Part shown: positions 12,303-23,869 of the stretch, piece by piece | How positions within the stretch are numbered: the stretch's first letter is position 1 | Layout: each line of letters begins with the position of its first letter | Source of the DNA: Physcomitrium patens | Taxonomy: Eukaryota; Streptophyta; Bryopsida; Funariales; Funariaceae | Length of the DNA: 64,000 nucleotides | Direction of reading: 5' to 3' | Assembly: GCF_000002425.4 (NCBI RefSeq) | Contig: NC_037254.1 | Location: forward strand, 16,328,763-16,392,762 | The notes under the pieces: model-generated | Databases searched by the model: none | The model's input: only the letters and a program-made list of their open reading frames with translations | Told to the model about the DNA's origin: nothing | Program-made: the position numbers and the translations under genes

Positions 12303-12700
12303 TGTTAGGGACATAGTCCTTAGAACCTTCTAAAGACAAGTTTCTAGAACCTTCTAGAAGCAAGTCTCTGGAACCTTTTAAAAGCTTCTTAGTTGGTAGA
12401 AGATGTTAGAGACATAGTCCTTAGAACCTTCTAGAGATAAGTTTCTAGAACCTTCTAGAAGTAAGTCTCTGGAACCTTCTAGAAGCTTCCTAGTTGGTAG
12501 AAGTTGCTTGAGAAGCTTCCTAAATAGGAGTATACATTGAAATCAAGGCTGAAGAGTTCTTCAGTCTCGACAACACATGTCTTGGAACTCTAGCTCACCT
12601 CTCTGATGTTGTTCTTGTATTCATCTGATTAATGTAGTTCTTGCCAGTTCTTCTTGAACTTCTTGTTAGATCTCGAGTCTGTATTTCTGTGTCCGTGACA
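12303..12700 (+). repeat. Element A 5' LTR
   Basis: It begins TGTTAGGGACATAG and ends CCGTGACA. It contains a near-tandem internal duplication of about 105 bp (units starting near 12305 and 12410) built around GAACCTTCTAGAA blocks. Its partner is at 19313-19710. Confidence 0.97.
12342..12489 (+). promoter_or_regulatory. Heat-shock-element-like arrays in the LTR of element A
   Basis: The heat shock factor site is alternating nGAAn/nTTCn units. Four-unit perfect arrays TTC-TA-GAA-CC-TTC-TA-GAA lie at 12342-12359 and about 12443-12460. A third, GAA-CC-TTC-TA-GAA-GC-TTC, lies at 12472-12489. The 3' LTR has the same arrays at +7010. This suggests heat- or stress-responsive transcription, as known for the Arabidopsis copia element ONSEN. 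Function here is inferred only from the motif. Confidence 0.6.
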
Positions 12701-12974
12701 GTTTCTCAAGACTGCACTCACCTTAGATATCAGAGTTAGTTTCTTCCTTGTTAGAGTGCGGACTACCCCTCTGCTTGTACTAGTATTTTAGAGGTTGTGG
12801 ATTACCCTCCTCTAAACTGATACTTCTTTTGTTACAATATTGGAGTCTTATTCTTCTTAGAGAGAGTGGATTACCCCTTTTCTTGAAGCTCTTAAGGCAT
12901 TTTAGAGGTTGCGGAGTACCCTCCTCTAAACCAATATTATCTTCTTGTAGATTCATTTCTGTTCTTCTCTTAGA

Positions 12975-15348
12975 ATGGCCGGAGGCCAAGACATTAGTAT
13001 GACGAAAAGTTCGGAGTCCAAGTTGGATGCTATGATGAATGCCCTCGCTACGTTATCATAAAGAACTATAGACATTGAAGGAGTCATGGCAAGGCTTCAT
13101 AATGATGGAGCATCTGGGATGGCACAATCTAGGTTGCACCAGCCTCAAACTTCTGCACTTGGAGAAGCAACTTTGCCTCAGGTTCGACAAGCACCGTTGG
13201 TTCTACAACATAAAGAGCCCCGAGTTAGCCTTCCGGATAAGTTCGATGGTACGCGTTCCAAGTTTCGAGGATTCATCAATCAAATCAGGTTGATAACAAT
13301 TTTACAGCCCGAACGCTATCTAACGGAGGAGTCACGTGTTGGGCTTGTTGGAACCTTACTTACAGAACAAGCTCTATCATGGTTTGCTCCTTTGTTTGAG
13401 AAACAATCATCCATACTAAACAACTTTGAAACCTTTTTGGAGGCATTTATGGAAGCATTTGGTGAACACGGCAAGGTTCGATGGGCTACAACAAAGATCC
13501 GGTCACTACGACAAGGGATGCGCTCTACATCAGTCTATGCATCGGACTTCAAGCAATTAGCATGCCACATCAATTGGGACGAAGAAGCGTTGATGAGTCA
13601 ATTCTATTGGGGTTTAAGGGATGATGTGAAGGATTTGCTGTTAACTCTTCCTGATCCACAAACGCTCAACAAAGCTATTAGCCAAGCTGTGAAGTGCGAT
13701 AATTGCCTATTCCAACGCTGCCAAGATCAACGTTCAAGACAACGCACGGTTCGCCACATCCCAACTATGTTGGCAAGCAGCGTGAATTCACATTCAGAGG
13801 TAGGAGACATGCAAATTGATGCGGTACGTATCAAATCCCTTACCCTAAAAGAAAAAAAGCGGTGTCGTGTTGTGACACGGCTATATAGTGAAAATATGAC
13901 AAAAAAATGATATTTTAATTAATATTCTATTATCATGGTTCAACAAGCATTCAATATATTTTACAAGGCTTTTATAAAAGCCTCTAATCCTATTTTCTTC
14001 ACTTAATAGCTAGTAGATAAAAACTAGTTAGTAATTTTACATTCTAGGCTGTAGTAACTTTTTTATTGCCTTAGAAAGGCCATAAAATGGTAAAGACAGG
14101 ATAAAAAGGATAATTTATTAGCATGGTTGATACTAGGGTTAAGTTAAGGGTAGGATCGGGCTATAAAACCACTAGGATAGATTAGATTGATATCCGGGGG
14201 TCGGCCGGATATGAGACAGGGTCGAAATCCGACCTCTAGCCACTAAAATGGCCGCCTAGGGCAAAATACGGGGGGTTTTTTCAGATCGGGTTTTTGGATC
14301 GGAGAGCTAGCTTCAAGCTCTTTTCAAGGTCATTAGTTTGGTTTCATTAGGATTTGTGAGGGGAGAGCAATCACTGCTCAAAGTCAGTGTTTATTTTGGT
14401 GTTTTGGATTTTATATAAAACATTGATGGTTTGCATTCTCAATCGGTTTGTGCAAGTCGTGTAGCATCTATGGGTCAAAATTTGGTATTATTTGGATAGT
14501 TGGGTGTGCTAAGTGTATACAAAAATTTATGTTAATCTAACGATGCAATCAAGAGATATCTGGGTTTTAGTACAAAGGGTTGTCGGAAGTTGGCAGTCTA
14601 GGGTTGGATAGGGTTTCTGTGATATCTGAAGATCTACTAGTTGGATCGACGTAATTTTTGGCTTGGTAATAGAAGATTTGGAGATCAAGTGGCTATTTGA
14701 TTTTGAGCTAGAGTTAACGGTTGAAAAAGGAGAAATCACTTCTGGAGTTTCTACATCAAATTTCAAGGTTGCGGCTGAGTGTCATCAGTGCGGTTTTTGG
14801 GCGTTTTCTTGCAATCTGTAAGTTGGGTTGGGCTGAAATTTTCTGAGCATATAGAAGGCTTATACTGGTATTTGGATGCAAAATTTCACACTAAGTGGAC
14901 GGTTGGATCAAAAGTTAGAGCTTGTCAAAGCTCACTGGCTAGGATTAGGGCTTGTTAAGAAAAACAAAAACAACTTAATTATAAAAGAGATAAAGCAATT
15001 GGAATATTGTATGGTTAAAATGACTATGAGGAGTGTTTTTAAATACTTGGAAATTGATATTTCAATTATATTCTTCATACATGGATAAAATCTATTAGGG
15101 TTTCTTTGTTATTTGCAAAAACAACTATACCTTCCACAGCCAGATACCCAGTGTATTCCCGAACAAGACAACACGTAATACGACAGCGGCGTATGGAAGA
15201 AGGTCTATGCTTTTATTGTGGTGAAGAAGGCCACAAAGTTGGAAACTGCCCAAGAAGAAAAATCGACATTTTATCAAGACTAGGGACACGTTTGTTCAGA
15301 AAAACGAGGATGCCCAGCCACAATAGGAACTATGTGGTTAGACAGTGA
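12975..15348 (+). pseudogene. Element A gag, interrupted by an R copy
   Basis: The frame opens at ATG 12975, has a TAA about 29 codons in, then runs open from 13086 to the R insertion. It contains the retrotransposon gag core (LPDKFDGTRSKFRGFINQ..., ALSWFAPL..., FYWGLRDDVKDLLLTLPDP). After the R copy it resumes with a CCHC zinc knuckle, CFYCGEEGHKVGNC, at about 15205-15250. Removing the R copy plus one 4-bp duplication would bring the two parts into one frame. Gag forms the particle and binds the RNA. It is homologous to the gag of element B at 42742. Confidence 0.9.
13863..15185 (+). repeat. Family R repeat, copy 5, inserted in element A gag (best-preserved copy)
   Basis: It starts TGTCGTGTTGTGACACGG and ends ACGTAATACGACA. 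It is flanked by a perfect 4-bp duplication GCGG at 13859-13862 and 15186-15189, and the host gag frame continues exactly across the empty site. At 1323 bp it is the richest in GC of all copies (for example a CCGGGGGTCGGCCGG block near 14196). A TATA-like CTATAAAACC lies at 14161. It has TG...CA ends and a short inverted terminal TGTCGT. I see no coding frame above noise. Confidence 0.85.
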
Positions 15349-18300
15349 AATATCGCAACAACAACCAGGTTCCTTTCTTTCCGCTCAATCTGCCCTTTGT
15401 TTTACAATCCCTTTGCTTATTGGCCCTGAGAAACTGAGAACCTTAGCATTATTAGATTCAGGAGCATTTGCTTGTTTCTTAGACGAAGAATTTGTGAAGT
15501 GTCATAAGATCCCTTTAGTACAAAAATCCAAACCTGTTCACGTTGAGGTCATAGATGGGCGACCTTTATTGTCTGGTAGTGTCACCCATGAATTAGAACC
15601 TATAGAAGTGACGTTTAAGGGCCATAGTAGTCATATTATTTTCAATATTATTAGAACCCCATCAAATCCTGTTATTCTTGGTCTTTCCTGGTTGAAAAAG
15701 CATAATCCATTCATAGATTGGAGGTTGCAAAAGATGACCTTTTCCACAAAACCACTCAAGAGCAAGCCTAGTAGAAAACCCCGAATAGAAAAATCCTTAT
15801 TCATTGGAGCAAGAGCGTTTATAAGATTGTCCAAGGAAGGTACACCGTTTGTCATTTATGCTGCTCCAACTACCGGGGAGAAGATCTCAACAAGTATTCT
15901 GAGCAATATAAGGATTTTAAAGACGTGTTTCAAAAGAAGAATGCCGACATGCTACCGGAACACCGACTATATGATTGCGCCATAGACTTGCAAGAAAGAG
16001 CACAACCGCCTTTTGGCCCAATCTATAATCTATCGCAGATGGAGTTGGTGGAGTTGCGGAAGTACATCGATGAGAATCTAGCCAAGAACTTCATCTGTTA
16101 TTCAAAATCATCAGTTGGAGTACCCATCTTATTTGTGAAGAAGAAAGATGGCTCGTTGCGGATGTGTGTGGACTATTGAGGCCTCAACAAGGTAACAAAG
16201 AAGAATCGTTATCCATTACCCTTGATTTTTGGTCTCTTAGAACAACTTGGACGTGCAAGGATCTTTAAAAAAATTGATCTAAGGGGAGCTTATAACCTCG
16301 TACAAATCAAGGAAGGAGATGAGTGGAAGACAACGTTCTGTACAAGGTATGGCCATTTTGAGTATAATGTCATGCCCTTTGGTCTTACCAATACTCCAGC
16401 GGTCTTTCAACATATGATGAATGATATTTTTTGGGAGCACCTTGACAATTTTGTTGTCATCTATTTGGATGATATTTTGATATTCTCCAAAAACAAAGAA
16501 GAGCATGAAAAGCATGTTTGTTTGGTCTTAGAGAAACTACATGAGTGAGGACTATATGCCAAGTTGGAGAAGTGTTTATTTCACCAAATAGAGATGGAGT
16601 TTTTGGGGTTCGTTGTGACTACGGAAGGCTTAAAGATGGACCCCAGGAAGGTGGAAGCAATCGTATCCTGAGAGGTTCCGAAGACGATGAGAGACGTACA
16701 ATGCTTTCTTGGTTTTGCCAACTTCTATCGGATCTTCATCAAGAATTATTCTCAAATTGCTACTCCTCACACTCCGTTGACATGCAAGGATAAGCTGGAA
16801 TGGGGACCTCTAGCGGAGAAGGTGTTTCGGGATCTGAAGACCGCATTTACTACGGCTCCAATCTTGGTACATCCAGACTTTACAAAGGCCTTTTATTTAG
16901 AAATTGATGCTTCGGATTTTTCTTTGGGAGCTGTACTTTCACAAATGGGAGAAGACAAGAAGCTCCATCTGGTTGCATTCTATTCTCAAAAGTTCTCTGT
17001 TGCTGAAATCAATTATGAGATCCATGATAAGGAACTTTTTACTATAGTGGATTCTTTCCAAGAATGGCATCATTTTCTTGAAGGAGCTGCACACCTAGTG
17101 ACCGTATACACAGATCACAAGAATTTGGAGTATTTCATGTCGGCTCGAGTTCTAAATCGACGTCAAGCTCGGTAGAGTATGTTGCTATCTAGGTTCAATT
17201 TTGTTATCACTTATCGACTTGAAAAGCAGCAAGGACTATCTGATGCCTTATTAAGGAGATCGTATCATGTACCAAAGGCTGGAGAAGCAACGTTTGATCA
17301 ACAATATACGACATTATTGAAGCAAGAGTAATTTCAGCTTTGCGCTACTATTGTGTCAATTGATGCTGACTTCTTGAATCAGGTACGTGCTGCGACCATA
17401 AAAGATTCAGTAGCCATTGATATCAAGCAGCATGCCAATGATGACAAATTCAAGGTGGAAGAAGATCTTTTATACTTTGAGGAGCAGTTGTATATCCCAA
17501 AAGAACAAGCACGACTCCGAGTTCTTCAATCTTGCCACGATTTTCCAGTTGTGGGACATTTTGGATTCAACAAGACCTTGGAGCTTATTTCTCGAGATTT
17601 TTGGTGGCCCCAAATGTGAAAGGATGTGAAAGATTTTGTCCTCTCCTATGACATCTGTTCAAGATCCAAGAATCCTCGACATCGCCCTTATGGACTCCTA
17701 CAGCCATTGCCAATTCTACGTCGATGATGGTCTTCAGTTAAACTCTTCGAACTCATTTGACAGCATCTTTATCGTGGCAGATCGCCTTACAAAGATGACA
17801 CACATTGTTCATTATAAGAAGACATCGTCCAGTGAAGTCACAGCAAGGCTCTTTCTCGACAATGTGTATCGATATCATGGACTACGAGATGATATCATAT
17901 CAAATCGAGGAACCCAGTTCGTATCAAAGTTTTGGAGATCTTTTTTGAGATACTGAAGGTGGATATCAAGCTTTCTTCGGCTTTTCATCCTCAAACTGAC
18001 AGCCAAACGGAACAAGTGAACTAAGTATTAGAACAATACTTATGATGCAGCATCAACTATCAGTAAGACGATTGGACCACATATCTGTCGCTAGCCGAGT
18101 TTGCTTATAATAACACCCTCCATGCGTCGACTCAATACACACCATTCTTTTCCAACTATGGGTATCATCCGAAGCTTGATTTATTGAGTCCGTCAACAAA
18201 TAACAATCCAACAGCTGAAGGATTTGTGAAACAACTATCAGAGCTTTAAAATACGTTGAAGCTTCAATTACAATCCGCTCAAGAATCCTATAAGGCATCT

Positions 18301-18771
18301 GTAGATAGATTTTGGAATCAAGCACCTATTTTCAAAATTGGAGATAAAGCATGGCTTCTTCGACGAAATATCAAGACCAAGCGACCATGTGATAAGTTGG
18401 ACTATCGAAGATTGGGACCATTTATCATCGAGAAGCAAATCAATCTAGTGGTGTATCGTCTGGAATTACCGGCTTCTATGAAGGTATATCTAGTCTTTCA
18501 TGTTTCTATGTTAGAGCCTTATCAAGAGTTGTCTTTTCTTGAAAGATTACAATGTCCGCCACCTAGTATTGAGATCGAGAACCACGAGGAATACGAGGTT
18601 GAAAAGATACTGGATTCACGACGAAGGTGGGGCAAGTTGGAGTATCTTATTCATTGGTGCAGCTACGACATTAATGAGCGAATGTGGGAGCCAGCTGAAA
18701 ATCTCGCCAATGCGCCACAAAAGGTACAGGAGTTTCATCAACAACATCCTCATAAACCTAAGTCGGTTTAA
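15332..18771 (+). pseudogene. Element A pol: protease, RT, RNase H, integrase, chromodomain
   Basis: Protease has the LLDSGAFACF active site near 15450. RT runs from about 15960 with [27 protein letters not shown] and the catalytic YLDDIL near 16465. RNase H follows (FYLEIDASDFSLGAVLSQ, VYTDHKNL). Integrase has GHFGFNKT...FWWPQ, a core with VADRLTKM and SNRGTQFVSKFW, and WLLRRNIK in the C-terminal part. A chromodomain (EYEVEKILDSRRRWGKLEYLIHW...) ends at 18771. Frameshifts lie near 15900 and 17630-17950, the latter two compensating. Most stops correspond to Gln, Arg or Trp codons changed by C-to-T or G-to-A. Confidence 0.93.
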
Positions 18772-18908
18772 CAATAGCTTGCTTCTGAAGCTTGCTCACT
18801 CAAGAATATAAGAAAGGGGGAGAGCACCACCAGAATTCGTAGTTGATGTAGTTATTTTCTCCAAGATAAAATAGAATTTTTTCAGTAGCCATAGTTTGGT
18901 CTTCTGAT

Positions 18909-19262
18909 ATGGATAGCCAAGAGATAGATACTATGCCAGACAGATTATCTCAACCGACTAGCTCACGAAGGCGACTCCGAGATGAAGAACCACCTACACC
19001 ATGATGACGACGGAGGATACTGAGTAACCGATCACTGGTGATTGTATTTGAGTCTGAGTCTGCTTACAACGGTCAGCCAGAAGACGTGTTTGTAGGACAA
19101 TTTCATAATGAGGACACGAAAGTGTATGCTTGGTGAGAAATTGAAGGAGTGGGCCACTATCGTTGGCTTCAAGGACCGATGAACCACTTGCCTCGTGAAC
19201 AACAGTTGGAGTTCATAGCAGACGTTATGCGACATATCTTCATTTTCTTGCATTGGTACTGA
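18909..19262 (+). pseudogene. Element A small accessory ORF after the chromodomain
   Basis: One reading frame of 117 codons starts at ATG 18909 and ends at TGA 19260-19262, with in-frame TGA codons near codons 32-33 and in the middle. Its N-terminal part has RLSQPTSSRRRLRDEE and its C-terminal part YRWLQGPMNHLPREQQLEF. Element B has a matching frame at the same place (47337-47759) with RLSQPSRRRNQDED and YRWLRGPINHLRREQRSEY. Shared motifs in elements with dissimilar LTRs imply past protein-level selection. No known domain is recognised. It lies between pol and the polypurine tract (19299-19312). Confidence 0.65.
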
Positions 19263-19312
19263 TTAACAACAACATTGCTTCTTAGAGACCTCGAAGCTAA
19301 AGGAGGGGGTGA

Positions 19313-19710
19313 TGTTAGGGACATAGTCCTTAGAACCTTCTAGAGACAAGTTTCTAGAACCTTCTAGAAGTAAGTCTTTGGAACCTTTTAAAAGCTTCTT
19401 AGTTGATAGAAGATGTTAGAGACATAGTCCTTAGAACCTTCTAGAGATAAGTTTCTAGAACCTTCTAGAAGTAAGTCTCTGGAACCTTCTAGAAGCTTCC
19501 TAGTTGATAGAAGTTGCTTGAGAAGCTTCCTAAATAGGAGTATATATTGAAATCAAGGCTGAAGAGTTCTTCAGTCTCGACAACACATGTCTTGGAGCTC
19601 TAGCTCACCTCTCTGGTGTTGTTCTTGTATTCATCTGATTAATGTAGTTCTTGCCAGTTCTTCTTGAACTTCTTGTTAGATCTCGAGTCTGTATTTCTGT
19701 GTCCGTGACA
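19313..19710 (+). repeat. Element A 3' LTR
   Basis: Same ends and length as the 5' LTR, followed by the GGATG duplication. The polypurine tract AAGGAGGGGGTGA immediately precedes it at 19299-19312. Confidence 0.97.
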
Positions 19711-19715
19711 GGATG

Positions 19716-21229
19716 TAAGGTTATAAGGGCCTTAAATATAAGATTTAGAATTATTTTAGTACAAGATTTTAGGTTGGCCTTTTGGATGCAAGATTATAGA
19801 GACCTTAGATTTTAGAAAATATATCTTTATAAGTTACTGCACTAGAAAGTAGAACTCAAGGAATTTTGTAATATACTTTAGAATAATATATTATATTTTG
19901 TATTAAATTTCTAGTCATATAAAATTCTTGTGTTTTATTATATTACATTTCTTACAAAATAGCTAGTCTTACATAATAGTTGGTCTTGTAAAACTATGGC
20001 ACTTACTACTTTTTTTACATAAAATCTAAAATTTAGCAAAAAGAAATCAAAATTCACATGGCAAGATTTAAATTGACATGCTTAGCTTAAGAAATAACTT
20101 TGCCTTGAAAAGTTATAGAGTCTTGAAAAGTTATAATTCTGCTCTATTGTAGTTGAATACTTGAAGAATACAATTCTTTTAAGTGAGATATATCTCTAGA
20201 AATTGACCTTTTTAAATTGTGTAAAACTTCATCAACCTTCTATACAATGAAGTTGTTAATACAGATTGCAACTCTATTCTAAAGAATTGGTCCTATTCTT
20301 TAAATTCTCTTACAACTTAGACACCTCAATCAATGAAAAATTAATCTAGATAGTTAAAGAATTCACTTTGATTAAAGACAAAGAAATACAATATTATAAT
20401 GGAGTTGCTTCAATTGAAGATTGGTAGTTGCATTCATACTTTGTTGCAATGTTTTCTATTTCACAATGCCACATGGAATCTATAAGAAAGGAGATGTCTC
20501 AAGTTTCACAATGCTATATGAAATCTATAAGATGAGAAAAGGTGCTTAGAAATAGTACATTATACATCTAATGAAGAATGATGGATAGAAGCCACAAAAT
20601 GAGCAAAATGAGCTCTACGTACATCCACAATATTCAAAAATTCTCTAATTACTATCATAACTAAATTATACAAGTAAAATTAAGAATAAGTTCTTACTAG
20701 TGATATCTCTTTTATAATTTTTTTATATTTATTAATTGATACAAGACTTGATTGTAATATGAAAAGGTGTTGAGTTGAAGAGGTATTGATATAATCTCCT
20801 AAACATCTTATATATCATAAATTCTAATATATTATATTTTATAATTTTATCTCACTTTTGATACTTCTTTCATATCAAAATCACCAAAAATAAATCACTT
20901 TTTCCAACATACTTATCTCCTATCTCTTCACACATTAATTAATTTCAATATAGAGTATTAATATAGATGTGTATGATATACAAGGCATAGTAGTTGTATA
21001 GGAGGAACTAAGCTCTACTTTTTTATTACTTTGTTTTTTAACTTACACTATTTTTTATAGTGTTAAAAGCCTTGAGGTTTCACAATACATTGTATAACAT
21101 TGTAAGAATTAAAATAATTATTTTTATTTTTACTTATGAAATATATAAAAAATACTATGAGTTAATAACTTTGATGGCTAAAGACTTTAAATCTTGAACT
21201 TGGTTGTAATAAACTACTCTAAATCACGT
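19716..21229. other. Unassigned AT-rich sequence
   Basis: About 1.5 kb without a recognisable gene, LTR or repeat unit on either strand. It continues the sequence into which element A inserted. Confidence 0.4.
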
Positions 21230-22440
21230 ATTGATAAAATATCCAATGCATAATTGTCTGCCACGACTTTGTTTTGAACATTATCTTTAAAGTTAATTGC
21301 TTCTTTTGATGCAGCAGCAAAATTCTTTGATGGCTTTCAATCAATTTCTATAAATTTAGTTATCCACATGTTGTCTAAATTGACCAATAAACTATGCAAA
21401 ATGCAACACGTAAAAATCTAATCCACAATAAAATTTCATATTTATTATTTAAATAAGTTAAAAAATAATTTTTCTGAGCAAAGCCCACTCATTTTTTAAG
21501 ATCTCAATGCGATGTTTATATGTAACTTGCACTTTATCCAAAAAATAATTAAATTCCTTATTAATCAATCATTTTGGTGGTTGAAGACTTATAATCAAGA
21601 ATAATTATTTATCTCACACCCTATATCAAATCTGCTAGTAACTACTATCTAAAATTGAAGTATTTTTTTGGATTTTTGATTATTTCTATCTTCTTGAATA
21701 CTATTGTGTCTTCAGGTAATCCAAGCTAGTTAATAATTAGCTCAATGATCTCACAATCGACGTCACAAATAATCTAGGTATTAACAAAATACTTCTTCTT
21801 CCTATCAAAGAATGTATTTCTATCATTTTTAGGGCATTGGCTCAAGAAAAATTGTATTACTTTGATGAATCCAATGTAATCCTAAAACCCTAAAAGACTA
21901 AAAGATTAGCTAATTTTAAGCATTTAGATAGTATTTAGTTATCACAAATATTATTGTTTGAATGAAAGAATGGCCTAAATCACCCAATTTGTAAAGATGT
22001 ACACTATGCCATTGTCAATATCTCAAGTTCTTTTTAATCTTTCAATGTTGGCTCTATTTCTATATAATCTAAGATGTTCAAATGCTATAGCCAATTGCAA
22101 AGCAATTTCACTTTGTAGACAATAATTCTTAACTTTAAAAATGAGATTGACTTTGATGGTTGAAAGTACCATTTGAAAGCCTTCCCTCAATCTTCTTGTC
22201 ATTCAATAAAATTGAGCATTAAGTTTATGCATAAAATAATTTAAAACTCAATTAATTGATTTGAATACTATATTTTAAATAAAAATGTAAGAAGAAATGT
22301 TAATTGTATCATAAACCATTGTAAGTTCTATTGCATCATCAAATTCAAAGAGGTCGTCATAAAACTTGTGGTCAGCCTCCTAATATTATTGTTCAAATAC
22401 TTCATCAAATTCGTCATCAACTAAAAAATTAAACAACATT
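21230..22440 (-). pseudogene. PIF/Harbinger-like DDE transposase relic
   Basis: Minus-strand frames show the family's segments in order, broken by stops. These are an acidic N-terminal piece (DDEFDEVFEQ, near 22400); LREGFQMVL and LQSEIALQLAIAFEHLRLYRN (helical DNA-binding part, 22090-22200); and YIGFIKVIQFFLSQCPKNDRNTFFDRKKKYFVNT (first catalytic region, where the expected Asp of G-F-I-D-G-T is lost). IICDVDCEIIELI, LGLPEDTIVFKK and a CCILHSLLVNLDNMW C-terminal motif (21353-21424) follow. The enzyme would cut and paste a TIR transposon. TIRs were not located. It is certainly inactive. Confidence 0.75.
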
Positions 22441-23869
22441 TCTAAGTTGTGGAAGATTTTTTGCTTTTTGGAGCTCAAAAGTATAATAAGTCAATGTTGT
22501 GGTATGGAATCAAATGAGGAAAAAAGTTAAGGCAAACAACATGATTTTTAATATTTTGATTTCAAAGTCACTTATCTCTTACGGTAGATGATTTGATGAA
22601 GTATTAAGTGATATTTTAAAATATCACGAAATACTTTAAGATTTCATCATGGATGAAATATTACTTAAAAAGTTCAACTCTAAATTTTCTTAATATGACT
22701 TTTATACCAAATATTGGTAGAATTTTTTCTCAAAAGGAAACAAGCAACATGAGATGTTAGGCAAGCTTTAGTTTTAATAAAGATTTGATAAAGAGGTTGG
22801 CATACATATCATTGGTGGAGCAATTTTAAAACCAAACTTTGTTGACGATAGCAAATTTTGATGAAGTAATAAAAAATTATAATATGTTTAGTGCAAGAAT
22901 GAAATATCATTATATCAGCTAATACAAGGGTAGATTAATTGTTGCAATGTATTAAGATTGAATATTTTAAAATTTTAGTTTGTTGTAGAGTATGAAATAA
23001 GTCGTGTAGCTAGATTAATTTGGAAGATAGCTTTGGCTTATATTATATACTTGATCTTGATGTTGAAAAAAATCTATAGATTGTTGGCAAGTAGAGCTCC
23101 AACTAATGATACTATGAGAGAAGAAAAAATAATAGTTGAATATTAAGTAACACTAATTAATTTGGCTTCCTTAATTTGAATCATTGAAACTATATAGGAG
23201 GTGCAAAATTGGGTGGAATAACAATGTTTGAAATAAAGTCCTAGAATACCAAAAAGAATCAAAAAATATATTTGCAACCATGGATTTGTAAGAGACTAGG
23301 ATTGTGCATGTATTAAGCAAAAATGCTAATGGCAAAGGATGTTGATGACTTGTCATGACAAATCTGCTTCAAGCTCAATGTCAAACTATCAGGGAAAGAG
23401 TTGGACTCTTCACTCTTGATTAAGTTGTCTCATAGACAAACTACTTGTAGATTAATGTATTATGTAAGCAACTAAAGCATCATGGGCCAAAATCAACTCA
23501 ACTTAATGGCATTTGTTATTTGTTGAATGTGCCTTGTGCTACCCTTTACTTAGAAATTGACTAATGTATTATGTATCTATGTAATGTTTTCTTATATTGA
23601 ATTTCTTGTTGTTGTCTTCATTTAAAAAAAATTCTCTTGTAACCATCAATCTTTTGATCTTTAGTATAGAACGTCTTAGCAGATAGCTCTACAATTTTTA
23701 AATTACAAGAGTCCATCTATTTTAATTGTACAACTACTATATCAAAACAACTTCTATATCAGTAGTGCTATTAATTCAACTACTTGTTTGACAAGAAAAT
23801 CCAATAAATCTCTACTTGTAGAATCTATAGATACTTGATTTGAATCAACTAAATAGATAATTAATAAAA
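22441..23869. other. AT-rich region with a palindrome; possible LTR of the copia relic
   Basis: A hairpin-capable palindrome lies at 22595-22648: GATGAAGTATTAAGTGATATTTT is followed at once by its near reverse complement. Otherwise no gene is seen. Because the copia relic (minus strand) appears to reach its 3' LTR start (TGTTGAGATATTG, reverse complement at 23870-23882), part of this region, up to a few hundred bases below 23870, may be that LTR. Its other end was not found. Confidence 0.4.

Larger units (their letters stand above)
12303..19710 (+). mobile_element. Chromovirus (Ty3/gypsy) element A, complete but inactive
   Basis: Two 398-bp LTRs (12303-12700, 19313-19710) are flanked by a perfect 5-bp duplication GGATG at 12298-12302 and 19711-19715. 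Gag, protease, RT, RNase H, integrase and chromodomain follow in Ty3/gypsy order. An R copy interrupts gag. About ten stops and several frameshifts inactivate pol. The LTRs differ at about 8 sites by eye, all transitions, so insertion was fairly recent relative to the neighbours. No standard primer site abuts the LTR; a TATCAGAG motif (like the initiator-Met-tRNA site) occurs at 12728-12735, offset 28 bp. Confidence 0.95.
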
